From: Stropharia rugosoannulata | Taxonomy: Eukaryota > Basidiomycota > Agaricomycetes > Agaricales > Strophariaceae | Length of the DNA: 64,000 nt | Reading direction: 5' to 3' | Assembly (NCBI GenBank): GCA_028532985.1 | Contig: JANCIK010000002.1 | Location: 1,488,001 to 1,552,000, forward strand | Shown here: in pieces, positions 1 to 11,021 of the stretch | Layout: every line of letters starts with the position of its first letter | Position numbering within the stretch: the first letter of the stretch is position 1 | Made by a program: the position numbers and the translations under genes | Notes under the pieces: generated by a model | Seen by the model: only the letters and a program-made list of their open reading frames with translations | Databases searched by the model: none | What the model was told of the DNA's origin: nothing

Positions 1-1717
1 ACAACGCCAGGTCTCACAGATTGAAATTCTTCATCATCACCAGCAGGGAGCTGCTGCCAATTTCCGTCTTTGCCATCCTCCTGTGCATCGTCTTCGATAT
101 AGTCTTCCTGTGCATCATCTTCGATGTCGTCTTCCTGTGCGCTGTCTCTGTCTAAGCCCTCTTCTCCTCCATTCTGACTCAATTCCTCGACTTCTTCATT
201 CTGATCCTCTTTTGTGTTGGGCTTTAAGTCAGCAAGAAAGGTGCTAATCATCTTCAGCTCCTGCTTGAGTGTAGTGCCATAAACAAGCATTTGCAAAGCA
301 GTCCCATAAATAACAACCGAGCATATGTCATAGTCAAACTCGAGGCAATCCTTGTTCAAGGTATGTGTAATATATGGAGAACTTGATGTTCTGTTTTTGA
401 CTTCAGTATGGGCTTTCTTTAGTTCCATAAGCACTGCTGTGTAGGACATGAGAGTATAAATGACCAGCTTGTGGAACTCTGCACAGGTTTCCTTTGAGTA
501 GAGTTGGAAGAGCAAATTAGACTCGGCCAAATCTGCTTGAACTAATAAAAATGGGTAGTTGGACTGAATGCTGGTCAGTAAATGTTTGAAATACTGGGTC
601 AGGAAGTTCTTATCTTGCCGGACAGTCTCTTCTATGACTGGGCACAATCGGAAAGGAAATTCCACTACTTTCTCCAGAAGCCTTGTATGTTCTCGGGAGA
701 TCTTATGTTCCATTCGGTGCAGCAGCTTCGAATAAGATGTGCGAACGATGTAGAGAATGGACCGGCTGGAACAGTCTGGCTCTGACAGCACAAATTTCAT
801 TGGAACTTTGTTGACTTGACAGTGATGCATGCTAAGGAGTTTGTAAAGGAGATACAAATGCATCTCCATTGTTGGACAATCCCTACAGAGATGGGCCCGG
901 GATTGATCAAGTTCAACATTCAAATACAAGATAAATATGCGAACCTTAGCTGGTCAATATAGTTTCGTACTTCTTCGTCAGTTCTGAGGTTAAAGTGTAC
1001 ACCAAGTTCCTTGAAGTTGATAATGGTAGGTCGTGCATTCCAGGCTGGTAGCTGTACACTTTGTCCTGCCAGCTTTTTCCTATGCCTAGGATTGATAGAA
1101 ATACCTAACTGTAGTAGAAATGGTTGCTTAGACTTTGCAGTCATGGGCAGAGCTGGCAATGGCAAGGCCACAGGGATAGAAGTAGGGATGTGGTAAGAAA
1201 TAATCACCTTCAACATATCCAACGGATTCGACGAGCAACCAACAACTGCAACAACCTTGTGCTGTATGACAGTCAAAACAGCTAACACATTGGATATTTT
1301 GAGGCTTCTGCGAATTTCGTCTGAAAAAGTAGAGTCAGCATTGCTTGATAATGTGGATTTGGGATTTTCAGAGCGATGCATAAGCGATTGCACAATGCTA
1401 TGCATTGTTGTCATAGTGTGGAAGGCAGAAAGCTTTTCTTCAATAGTGACTGTCAGATGCAGGGCATCTGAAATAAGTTGTCCATGATTCGAATGCTCAG
1501 GGGGACGAACTACGGCATCATTGTCTTGTTCCTCTACATGTTCTACACCTAACAGCATGCTGGCTGGGTCAGCTACTCGAGCATCATGTCCAGAGGGACG
1601 CTGGCTGCTGCCTTTGAGTATAGACTTCGACAAGTGATTGAGCTTCGCCCCCTTCCTCTGAATGGCATTTCTTGCTTTGTCGAAAAAAGAATTGTTTGGT
1701 GGTGAGGAATTGCCCAT
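1..1717 (-). CDS. Unknown protein, 3' end cut by left edge
   Basis: I do not recognise this gene. Two exons read on the minus strand: exon 1 from the ATG at 1717 down to 945, a 62-nt intron 944-883 (GTTCGC...CTGTAG), and exon 2 from 882 running open off the left edge. Splicing keeps one frame for at least 551 codons, which argues for a real or recently active gene. The N-terminus (MGNSSPPNNSFFDKARN) is polar. The middle has alternating hydrophobic stretches without clear membrane segments. The last visible part is strongly acidic, with two copies of a nine-residue unit (core IEDDAQED) made by a 27-nt repeat. It lies next to transposon-derived genes and shares their AT-rich style, so it could be transposon-associated. 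This is inference; no catalytic motif was seen. Confidence 0.5.
82..135. repeat. 27-bp tandem repeat inside the left-edge gene
   Basis: There are two adjacent near-identical 27-nt units (82-108 and 109-135) plus the start of a third. On the minus strand they encode an acidic nine-residue repeat (D-A-Q-E-D-x-I-E-D). The period is a multiple of three, so copy number can vary without breaking the frame. Confidence 0.75.
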
Positions 1718-2611
1718 CTATGACAGAGTCAGATTCAGTAATGGCCACGGTGGCGGTGGTCTACTATTACTACTTACTGTGACAAGTCTCAGGGTTCAGC
1801 AGCGGGCTTGGAACACTGATAAGGAGCCTTCAAGTTCCGAATCGGTTTGGAAGATGATACTGTGACCATATCACAATCTCAGTGTCATGGTGTGGCTTTG
1901 GAAGTCATAGACTTACTCAGCTTGAGTTGGAAGAACTTCTTGCACTGCTATTTGGCCAATTTTTGAACACTGCAGTAATGTTGTTGAGTATTGGATCAAG
2001 GAGAAATATGCCTGATCATTTTCAATCATATTCTTATGACAAGTGGTGAGAAAACCTTGGACAAGCCGAAACCAGGTTGACTTAAAAATTCTGACTGATA
2101 TAGCGACAGAACTAATATAAGTATGCTACAATGAATATATAAAGCCTCAAATATATCATTAATGAGGTGATACAATACCGTTTCATGAAGGTATACAACA
2201 GTATCAGGTAAGTATACTGGTAATGTGTTGGTTGTCGAATCAGACCATAAGGGTGTATGTTCATTGTCAATAGCATGGGCCCAGGTCGTTGCTTGCCCTA
2301 AAGTTCACTGGTCTATATTAGGCTGCGGCAGCCCAAAAGATTCTTTCTTTCAACCATTGTTGTTTGCCTTGCAGTCAAAATAAGGTCATTAGTAGATCGG
2401 AAGACAGATTTCTGTAGATTGCTCAATTTGACCCTTGTATTAAAAGATATCTCGCACCTGTGGAACACTGAAGAACACTGAACTTATAGCACAAGTTGGG
2501 TACCACTGGTTAAAGGACATAAATACTAGTATGAGGGTCAGTTTGAGAAGGCAAGGAGAAGCAGCAGTGTCAAGTCAAACTAAGTTCATTGATTACAGAA
2601 TTTATTTGTAG
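1718..2611. other. Gene-free AT-rich spacer
   Basis: No conserved coding region is visible. It separates the divergent starts of the left-edge gene (1717, minus) and the KOW-domain relic (2612, plus), so it probably holds both promoters. A short hydrophilic frame at 1662-1865 overlaps the left-edge gene and has no support. Confidence 0.4.
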
Positions 2612-4881
2612 ATGCCAAGGCTACTGAAGTCGACAAAAACAAGTCGGATTCGGGAGACAGCCTTGGGCAACATGACTTCGTTGCAGGTACGCTGTCACTA
2701 TACTCCAAGCTTTAACATTATCATTGCCCTATGGCTTACAGAAGAATGTATTACTGAGGATACTAGTGACGGAGAACAGATGGGTTCAATTTCCAGACGT
2801 TTAATAAGGGAAGAAGAAGACAAAGAAGGGAATACCCAATGGCAGGAGCTTTTAGACCGTGCTTGTGCATAAGCACATGAACAACAACATCGTCTTGAAG
2901 GACCCCATTCCGATGACAAGGGAAACCAACTTGAGGACCGCGATATTTTATGGGAGATTGGGTGCAAGGTAAAGTCTGCCATGAACATGAACACTTCAAG
3001 AATATTCTGAACTGTTGTACAACTTGTTAGCAAGGATCAGAAAAACAGACAATTCTCAAAATACAACACACAGCCTCACATTCCCTTCACCGAGATAAGT
3101 ACGCCGCCCTTGTGCTATCTAACGCAATACCTGGCCACATCTATGCAACAGCCAGTCATGTTGACCATGTGATGAAATTAGCGTGAACATTTCCGGAGCT
3201 CCATCCATCGAAAGTGCTTCCTGTTCCTCCAGAAGATATTTTGACACTTTTGGACATCTCTTTTGCAGTCAAACATTGGCCATGGGCCAGAGTGAAGGGG
3301 AATTCACGCACATGGCGTCATTATGCTGGAGATACAGGTTTTGTCATACATAGTGGGAGTTGTTCAAAACAATACATAGCTTTGATTCCAAGGCTTGCTC
3401 TCAGTAATGAAGGGGATGGCCATTCAAGACCTCCACAAGCATTAATTGACCGGCATAATCTGAAAATGCACAAGTTTGCAATGGGAGAGTTACCTGGCTC
3501 ATTCGTCTGGAAAGGGCATATGTTCTCCCCCGATGGTTGCCTTTTGGTCGACTTGGACCACATCAGTATCCTCCCCTTGCTAGAGCCACTCCCATCTCCA
3601 ACAGAATTGACTTTGTTTCGAACTACCTCAATACTTTCATCTGCTCAAGCAGATAGGACAGTGCAACAAATGGCACAGATATGCATGAAACCTGGGGACA
3701 GGGTGAAGGTGGTTTCGGGACCGTATCTGCATATGATTGGGGAGGTCAAGGTGATTATGGATAACACAGTCACTGTCTACATGTTCTCACAAGGCATTAC
3801 TAAAGATGTGCCTATAGATACCCTGCAAGCAGTGTTTGTAGTCGGCGACCAAGTAAAGGTTCTTGATGGCGAAAATCAGGGACTAGTGGGTTGGGTTGTA
3901 CATATCTCAAGAGGTAAGCTAATTGTTGTGGAAACTGAGCATAACAAAGAGGTTGTTATCCATCCTGTCTATTATGATGCAATTCACAGCTAACTTCTGC
4001 TTGATGCAGGTCAATGTTTTGGAAACAAAGGTTGAGTTTCATAGTCCAGAGTACATTGCTTGCCTGCAGCCTCGACAACATCATCATAAATGGGTGACGC
4101 TGGGTGGTCAGAACCCTAACAATATATATAATTCTCTGCACATAATGGTGATTGGAATCCACAAATACAAAGGATACAAAGGATACATCAAGTCAACAAC
4201 ACCGGATGGATATGCATTTGTAGAACTAGACTGTCGCATACAGCAAAACATCAAAGTCAGACTGTTCGATTTGGCATGCTTGTAAGCTTATTCTTTTTGT
4301 TTCACAAGGCTCCCGCTTTTCTATGTCATAGAACGTATGCCGAGACACAGTGTGCTATACTGACAACAGGGCGATCTATACAAGCAGATTTTAACCTGCT
4401 GATTGTTGACAGACCGTCCTCGTCAACTGTTGCAGCTGGACTCATGCCAGCTTGGGATCCCTCTGAGTCATTTCCAGATCTTAGCCCTGCATGGGATCCT
4501 TCATCGCAGACACCACCTCACATTGATCATTGGCTCAACAATCCATCTTTACAGTGGTTGAGGCTCAAGTTAACGACAACTGACCAATCAGTGTCTAGTC
4601 CATGCATTGAGTTTATGGGGATGGACAATCACCTTGTCAAAGTCAGGGATAAGACGGACATCAAGCTCGTTACATTGGAATCAATTAGTGATATTCCACC
4701 GAAATCGATGGGTGATCTGGTCTCACTAAAAGCTGGCAACATGCAAGGTACTCACTTCAATGTTGTACAGATCACAGATGACATCTGTATTGTATGCAGA
4801 CCAGGAGTTAGGGCAACCAAACTAACTCCTAACATTGAATTTGCTACATCCAATCTTGCACAAATATATCCCGGTACCTGA
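2612..4881 (+). pseudogene. Broken Spt5-like NGN/KOW-domain gene, repeat-associated
   Basis: This resembles the Spt5-like KOW proteins that occur in many copies in Agaricomycete genomes beside transposons (recalled from family knowledge, not searched). An acidic start (EDTSDGEQ, then REEEDKEG) leads to a region like the NGN domain, around HIYATASHVDHV and LHPSKVLPVP. Next come KOW-type segments (PGDRVKVVSGPY and GDQVKVLDGENQGLVGWV) and an AWDPSS-x-TP-rich tail ending at 4881. The frame is broken by TAA at 2870-2872, where the reading resumes immediately in the same frame, and by TGA at 3184-3186 before TFPELHPSK. A likely intron ends near 4009, and frame changes occur near 2960-3050 and 4280. 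True Spt5 is a transcription elongation factor; this copy is probably not functional. It lies just upstream of the transposase relic on the same strand. Confidence 0.65.
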
Positions 4882-5404
4882 TCATAATCACAGAGTTGTA
4901 ATAGCCTGTAAACAACCACCTTACTATATTTAAAATTGAATGTCTGTAGTATGCATGGCTAATTTACTAGAGGAGTAAACCAGACGGTGGTTCATGGACT
5001 ATGTTCATCAACCCCTTTCACCCATATTGAGGAAGAGTCCCTATTTTCTACATAATAAAATTGACTTTGCAGTTGTCAGACAACAAGAAGTTGAAGTGAT
5101 GTACACTAACTAAGAGCCCTTGGTCAGGGGTTATTGATCACCATCAACCTGAGTCATTTGTGCTACTAGTAGAAGGTGATTATGGTAAGTCAAACCTTTT
5201 ATACTTCAACTCAATCCTTCTCAAGAGAACTGAACCTTCGTGAAACAGGCAACTCTTATTCATATCATTGAATGCTGTTTAGGTATAGACTTTTCTTTTT
5301 CATGAGCACCACATCTTGAACTCATTTGTATTGTTCCTCTAGGTATCTTTGGCCACTGAAACTTTAAGAACTCAGAGCTTTGTACTGCTATTGCTTTCGT
5401 GGTT
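4882..5404. other. Spacer between KOW relic and transposase relic
   Basis: AT-rich sequence with no conserved frame or repeat that I can name. It may contain the 5' end of the transposon that follows, but no terminal inverted repeat could be matched by eye. Confidence 0.35.
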
Positions 5405-8400
5405 ATGTCACAGCTCTCCTGCATCATTGGCTGCAACTGTACCTTTCCTGAAAGTAAACAGCTAGCTTGTCATAAGAAAGCCTGTCTACATGTCCAGCGC
5501 CTCTGTCAAACTGCAAAAGACGCTTGCAAAGCTAATGGGCACATGCACAAGCTGTTAAGCCACCTTCCAAAGTCACTTGACCGAAAGCAACGGTTGCAGG
5601 TATTTAAAAAAAATCAACTATACAATATCTATCTCTGAGATTAATTTAGGCTGCAATCACTTCCCTCACAAATAATACTGAGTTCCAAAACCAAAGCAAT
5701 ATTGTTACGAATTCAATTGATACTGAAACATACATGACAGCACCAGCCAGACGACTATAGAAGCACAGCAAATAATAGAAGACACCCTGGAGGTTGATGT
5801 CGATGACCCATCTCCTGGTCCAAGGCTCACATGGACTGGATGCCCTCAGTGCAATTATTGACTACCATGTCGTTTTGACAATTTTCTTCCCCAACTAGCC
5901 TCACCTGAAGAAAGGGAGGTAGAAGTTGGGGGTGTCCGGCATGTGATTCTTATAGTACAGGACTGTTTGATAACAGCCGTTAACTCTTTTGGAATCTGGA
6001 GAGACTATCCATGTAGACCTACATGCGATCCTGATGCATCATTGTCTCTAGAGGAGTTAGCAGATAATCCACCACAGAACAAATTGCCGACTTGCTCAAA
6101 TCTACCTGAGGCTACCCAGGCAGCTACATCATCATACTGGCCTTTTGCCAATGTAACTATCCACTGGGCTATACAGTGGTTAAATAATGGAAATACTGCT
6201 AAATCAGAGAGCCAATTGAACAAGTTTGTAAAAAAGGTTATTCTCACTCCCAACTTCTCTCAAAATCACCTCAATGGTTTTGATGCTCATACAGAAAATA
6301 TTCGCCTTGATACTTCCTTGGAACAATCATCGCTTCACCAACAGTTTCAAAAAAGCGAGGTTGATATTTTGGTTCCATCCAGAGCAGCTGGTGTTCTTCC
6401 CAAAATGTTCTCTGTGCCTGGGCTGCTGCACTGTAATCTAATGTCAGTTATTGTGGATGCTTTCAAAAGCCCTTTGGCACACCTTTTCCACCTTTTGCCT
6501 TTCAAGTTATATCATACATCTCCAATCACAAACAAAGAAGAGCACATCTTTGGTGAAATTTATACATTGGATGCCTTTTTGGAAGAGCACAAAAATGTGC
6601 AGCGACGTGGTTTACTTTCTCCAGATGATCCAGAATGCAAGAGGGAAAAGGTGGTAGCAGCTCTAATGTTTGCATCGGATGCTACACATCTTACAAACTT
6701 CGGAAGCACCAGGGCCTGGCCAATATATCTTATGTTGGGCAATCTTTCAAAATATATTCGGGCAAGGCCAAGCTCAGGGTCTATGTACCATTTGGCCTAT
6801 ATTCCATTTGTGAGTATTGTTATAATCTTCAATTTGGATATTTTACATACAAAGCATATAGCTGCCTGATTCATTCCAGGACTTTGTATCTACCTTTCAC
6901 TGCAAGTGGCGAACTCAAAAAAAATCTATCATCACTCATTGCCGATGTGAGCTAATGCAAGGTGCATGGAAAGTCATCCTTGACAAAGAATTTATTTGGG
7001 CTTGTACATATGGCATTGTTGTTATGCACATCGATGGGATTGAGCATCGGGTATATCCCAGAATCTTCACTTACTCTGCTGATTATCCTGAAAAGTTTGT
7101 GCTATCATTATATTTGTTAATTTTATCATCTAATTTTACAAATAGAGTTTTACTGGCTACAATTTGTGACAATGGGCTTTTCCCTTGTCCCCAATGCCTT
7201 GTATCAAAATCAGATCTACAAAAACTGGGCTGTCCCACTGATATTACCAATCATAGTTAATATTTTTGAACTTATTTTGCCTTTCAGGTCCAAAAGGCCC
7301 GGAGGCTGGTTTACAAATATGCTAAAGGAATCAATAGCAGCAGTGTGAATGCATTAATCAAGCCATTCTCTGGGGTTCCAACATTAGTGCATTGTAGTCT
7401 AATTGTTCCTATGATATTCTTGTTACTAAAATACTCATCTAGAATGCATTTGTTGTGCGACTAGGAAGCACATTTAATCCTTCAAAAATGCTGGTTGTCG
7501 ATTTATTACATGAATTTGAGCTTGGTGTTTGGAAGACCCTCTTTACACAGCTTATTCGTTTACTTTATGCTGCAGGAAATAACTCTGAGATACTTGTGAA
7601 TGCTCTTGATTCAAGGTCTGGATCCTATCTATCTTTTATCATGCAACAATACTCTTATAATTACAGATATCGTCAAATCTCATCATTTGGTTCTAGTACC
7701 ATTCGAACATTCTCAGAAAACTCTTCAGAAATGAAAAAACTTGCTGCTCATGATTTTGAAGATTTATTGCAGGTATGGGGTATCTAAATTGATAACACAA
7801 TTTCTGGCTTATAATAATAACAGTGTGCCATACCTGCCTTTGAAGGCCTTCTCCCTGAACCACACAACCAATGCCTTATAAAGCTGCTATATTGAACAGC
7901 TGAATGGCATGCCCTTGCCAAACTTTACATGCATACTGAATCTTCAATTGCTTTGCTTGAATCCTTGATAATTGAATTTAGTTTGCTAATGCAAAATTTT
8001 CAAGAGCTAACATGCTCACAATTTTCAACTCTGGAACTCTCTTGTGAGACTTCTGCTAGAAAATGCTGTGAACTAAATAATCTAGGCAGTGTGCCTTCTC
8101 AAACTACTGGCAGTCGCAGTCAGAAAGCCAGTGGCTAATCCACAGCTACATCTTCAAAGAATAGTGAGCCAGGGGATATAGATCTAACTTGTGAGCATAT
8201 ATGGCAGTTGCATCATAACTAGAGGCTGATTTATTAATATCTATATAGAATCACATTCACCTCTTTTTAAAAAAAGACACGCCAAAATGTTGAATTTGAA
8301 TACAGTTAAATATCACTTTCTTGGTGACTACATTGCACACATATGACTTTTTGGTACAACAGATTCATATTCAATGCAATTAGTATGTACTCCTTTGATT

Positions 8401-9347
8401 TAACGAAAAGTGCTAGCTTATACAGCAATTGTAGGGAGAACTAGTGCATTGCCTAGTTAAAAGATTATATGGCCTCACAAATAAGCAAAATGCCATTCAA
8501 CAAATTGGTAAAAAGTATATTAGGATGCAAGCACTTTTTTCTGCAGAGCAAGAAGAAGTTGAAAACACTGATCAGGGCTCTCTTGAAGACCATTACCATA
8601 TATCAAAATCCCAGAATAATGCAGTAAATATATACACATTTGTACTTAAAGATCCTAATAATCCAGCAAAAAAGGTCACATCATTTTTAATTCTTTCCTG
8701 TTATATTATGACTTTAATAACCAATTATACTTTAGTATTTCATCCCGTCCTTGAAGGACCATCTTCTAAGGTGTTTTCTTTCAAATGATTCAAACACAAA
8801 CATGGACAACATGACATTTACTCCAGAAGATTGCCTTACAATTCGGATTCAGAATGAAACAATCTTTCAAGTTCACACAGCTCGAATTAATTACACTACA
8901 TATGATATGCATCAAGCCTATGACACAATCAATCCCCATACACATCCTTTTATCATTGTGCCATCATCTGAAAGTACACCAAATTCTCATCCATTCTGGT
9001 ATGCAAGAGTTATCAGTATCTTTCATGCCAATGTACAACACATTGGTAAAAATTCTCATGACTACTGCATCCAGAGAGTGTCATTTCTTTGGGTGCAGTG
9101 GCTAGATGTAATTTCAAGTCATCCATATGGCCGACAACCAGCTCGTCTACCAAAAGTCAAATATGTCGAGCCTTTGTCTGACAAGTCTGCCTTTGGATTT
9201 GTAGATCCTGCAGTTGTTCTACAAGGTTGCCACCTTTTACCTGCATTTCAGGATCATACAATAACTGAACTACTTCCCACTTCTCAATGCACTACTGCCA
9301 GAAATCAAGCACTGGATAATAAAGATGCCTGGACTAGTTACTATTAG
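5405..9347 (+). pseudogene. Plavaka/CACTA-like transposase relic
   Basis: The first exon (5405-5599) has a Cys/His cluster like the small zinc finger that opens these proteins. After an intron ending at 5649 the protein can be followed almost end to end: an ITAVNSFGIWRDYPCRP block, the core FASDATHLTNFGSTRAWP with an acidic residue expected in the catalytic centre, YSADYPEK then LLATICDNGLFPCPQCL, VVDLLHEFELGVWK, FGTTDSYS, and a C-terminal WYARVISIF...GFVDPAVVLQGCHL block. Introns are clear at 6810-6879, 7095-7145 and 8675-8735. In-frame stops interrupt it: TGA at 5859-5861, 7893-7895 and 8344-8346, and a TAA near 8136. A frameshift lies near 5740. It is therefore dead as read. Assignment to Plavaka, a branch near EnSpm/CACTA, rests on remembered family motifs. 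Terminal repeats were not found. Confidence 0.75.
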
Positions 9348-9589
9348 TGGTTGATTTCTTCAAGGCACCTGGTGGACCAGAAGCACAAAAACGCTCGCAA
9401 AATCTTCTGAAGTGGTGGAGCAAGTATGTATTACTACTTGAATTTGCTCTATTTAATTGCCTGTCTAATCATCTATTATGAAATAGACAAATTTTTCCTT
9501 ATCACAACACTACATCTATAGATTTATGCAAATCCCGAGACAAGCTAGCAAGACAAAGAGCACTTCAGGAAACCACTCCACCCATATAA
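9347..9589 (+). pseudogene. Short spliced coding tail after the transposase
   Basis: One base out of frame with the transposase end, a frame begins VVDFFKAPGG, continues to LLKWWS, is split by a 63-nt intron (9424-9486, GTATGT...ATAG), resumes as KQIFPYHN and ends at TAA 9587-9589. Splicing gives one clean frame of about 80 residues rich in basic and polar residues. The stretch looks like the C-terminal tail of a transposon-encoded protein. It may be the last exons of the transposase after a frameshift near 9340, or the end of a second element gene. No function can be named. Confidence 0.4.
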
Positions 9590-11021
9590 ATAAAGCTGTG
9601 CTTATTCTGGTTTATGTTTTAATTTTGAGAAGTATGTAGTATATATATACATATATTGCAAAATAATTATAAAATGATTATGTCTTTTAATTGCTATGAA
9701 TCTAAATGAGAATAAATAAAAAGATATAACAATCTGAGGGCATATTGAATGCAATTAGCCATATCCAACATTTCAGATATGGTGTACACTACTGAGGCAT
9801 ACATATATATATTGCCAATGTGAGGCCCATGTTTGTGCATGAGTATCATAATTATTCATATTGAATGCAATTAGCCATATCCGACATCCCAGATATGAGT
9901 GTATGCTACTACAACAGATATATGCATTGTTATGATTAATCATAATACTTTAATAATACTTGCACAAAGTTGCAGCAATTGTAGAGATCTTCAAGCTAGT
10001 ATAAACCCATTATATTCATTGTTGTAATATTTTTTAAAAATTGCATGAATGATGATACCATACATCAATTGTATTTATTTTATAAGACATTTTAGATACT
10101 TATCCATTTTTCCACTTTTTTCTGATGTTGTCATTTAGCTTGGAATAATTGAACCTGAAGAAGCAAGCTTTTAAGTAGGAATTTTTACCTGTGCTTACCT
10201 CGTAGTGGCTACCATGCAAATCTAAGCGTGATTATTGACCTCAGGGCTGTCAAGATGGACTAGTGACTGGTGAGGAAGTAAGCAAGTATCTGGTGATGCG
10301 GCTGTTCGGGACTCGGGGTTGGTTGACTTCCTAAAAAGGGCAAATACTTCAAAATTACTGTGGATTGATGGTTTCACCAAGCAAGTATCTTGCAAGCCAG
10401 CTCAGTCCAGTCCAGACTGACTAAACTTGTTTGTTCATACTTATCTCACTTGGCGCTACAAGGAAGGAGCAAAGTAAGCTTCCTCTTTCTCCCCTTCTCT
10501 TTCCTTTCATTTTATTTATTTATTTTTTAGTTATTTTTTATTTTTCTGCCACAAGCATCAGTATCAAGCCAAATTTTACAATCATCAATTCATTGTATCA
10601 ACTGACAGTTGTAAACCGTACAAATATGTGACCTGTCCGAGCCCGACTGTCCATGGACACTCGGAGGGGCAGACTCATAATGTGTATTACAAGTGCTACT
10701 GACAATTTTTCATGAACTTTCTCTTCTCCCTTTCTCCCTTTCCTTTTTGGGAAATTCTGCGAATATTTTGGACAATTTATACCCAACGCAATGAGATATA
10801 AACCATCCTGGAACGCCCTTGGTTCTGTTTCCCTTCTGAAGTGTATCTCTGATGCCCAGATTCTAGTGTCTGTGAATACCCTACACATTGCGCCCTCTAG
10901 ATCTTGTGAGACTTTAGTTAGCCAGAGCACTCAAGGAAGGCTGTAAACAAATGAGGCCGCAGTCCAAAGATCCTCGCAGAATTTTATAGCATTAAAAGTA
11001 AATAAACAACAAAATAAAACA
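9590..11021. other. AT-rich, gene-free transition zone
   Basis: Very AT-rich up to about 10,250, including TATA-type dinucleotide runs near 9640-9660 and 9800, a direct repeat pair, and a T-rich tract near 10,500-10,560. CpG dinucleotides become frequent again after about 10,250, marking the edge of the transposon block. The last 90 bases before 11,022 are the 3' flank of the PPR gene. No convincing gene was seen. Confidence 0.45.
9741..9908. repeat. Pair of ~50-bp direct repeats
   Basis: Copies at 9741-9790 and 9857-9908 share CATATTGAATGCAATTAGCC and continue with ATATCC(A/G)ACAT(TT/CC)CAGATATG, differing at a few bases. They lie just beyond the transposase relic and may be subterminal repeats of that element or a small duplication. 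Confidence 0.6.

Noticed and set aside
10598..10930. 110-codon minus-strand frame
   Set aside because: No domain, no splice support, and placed in a repeat-rich transition zone; probably chance.
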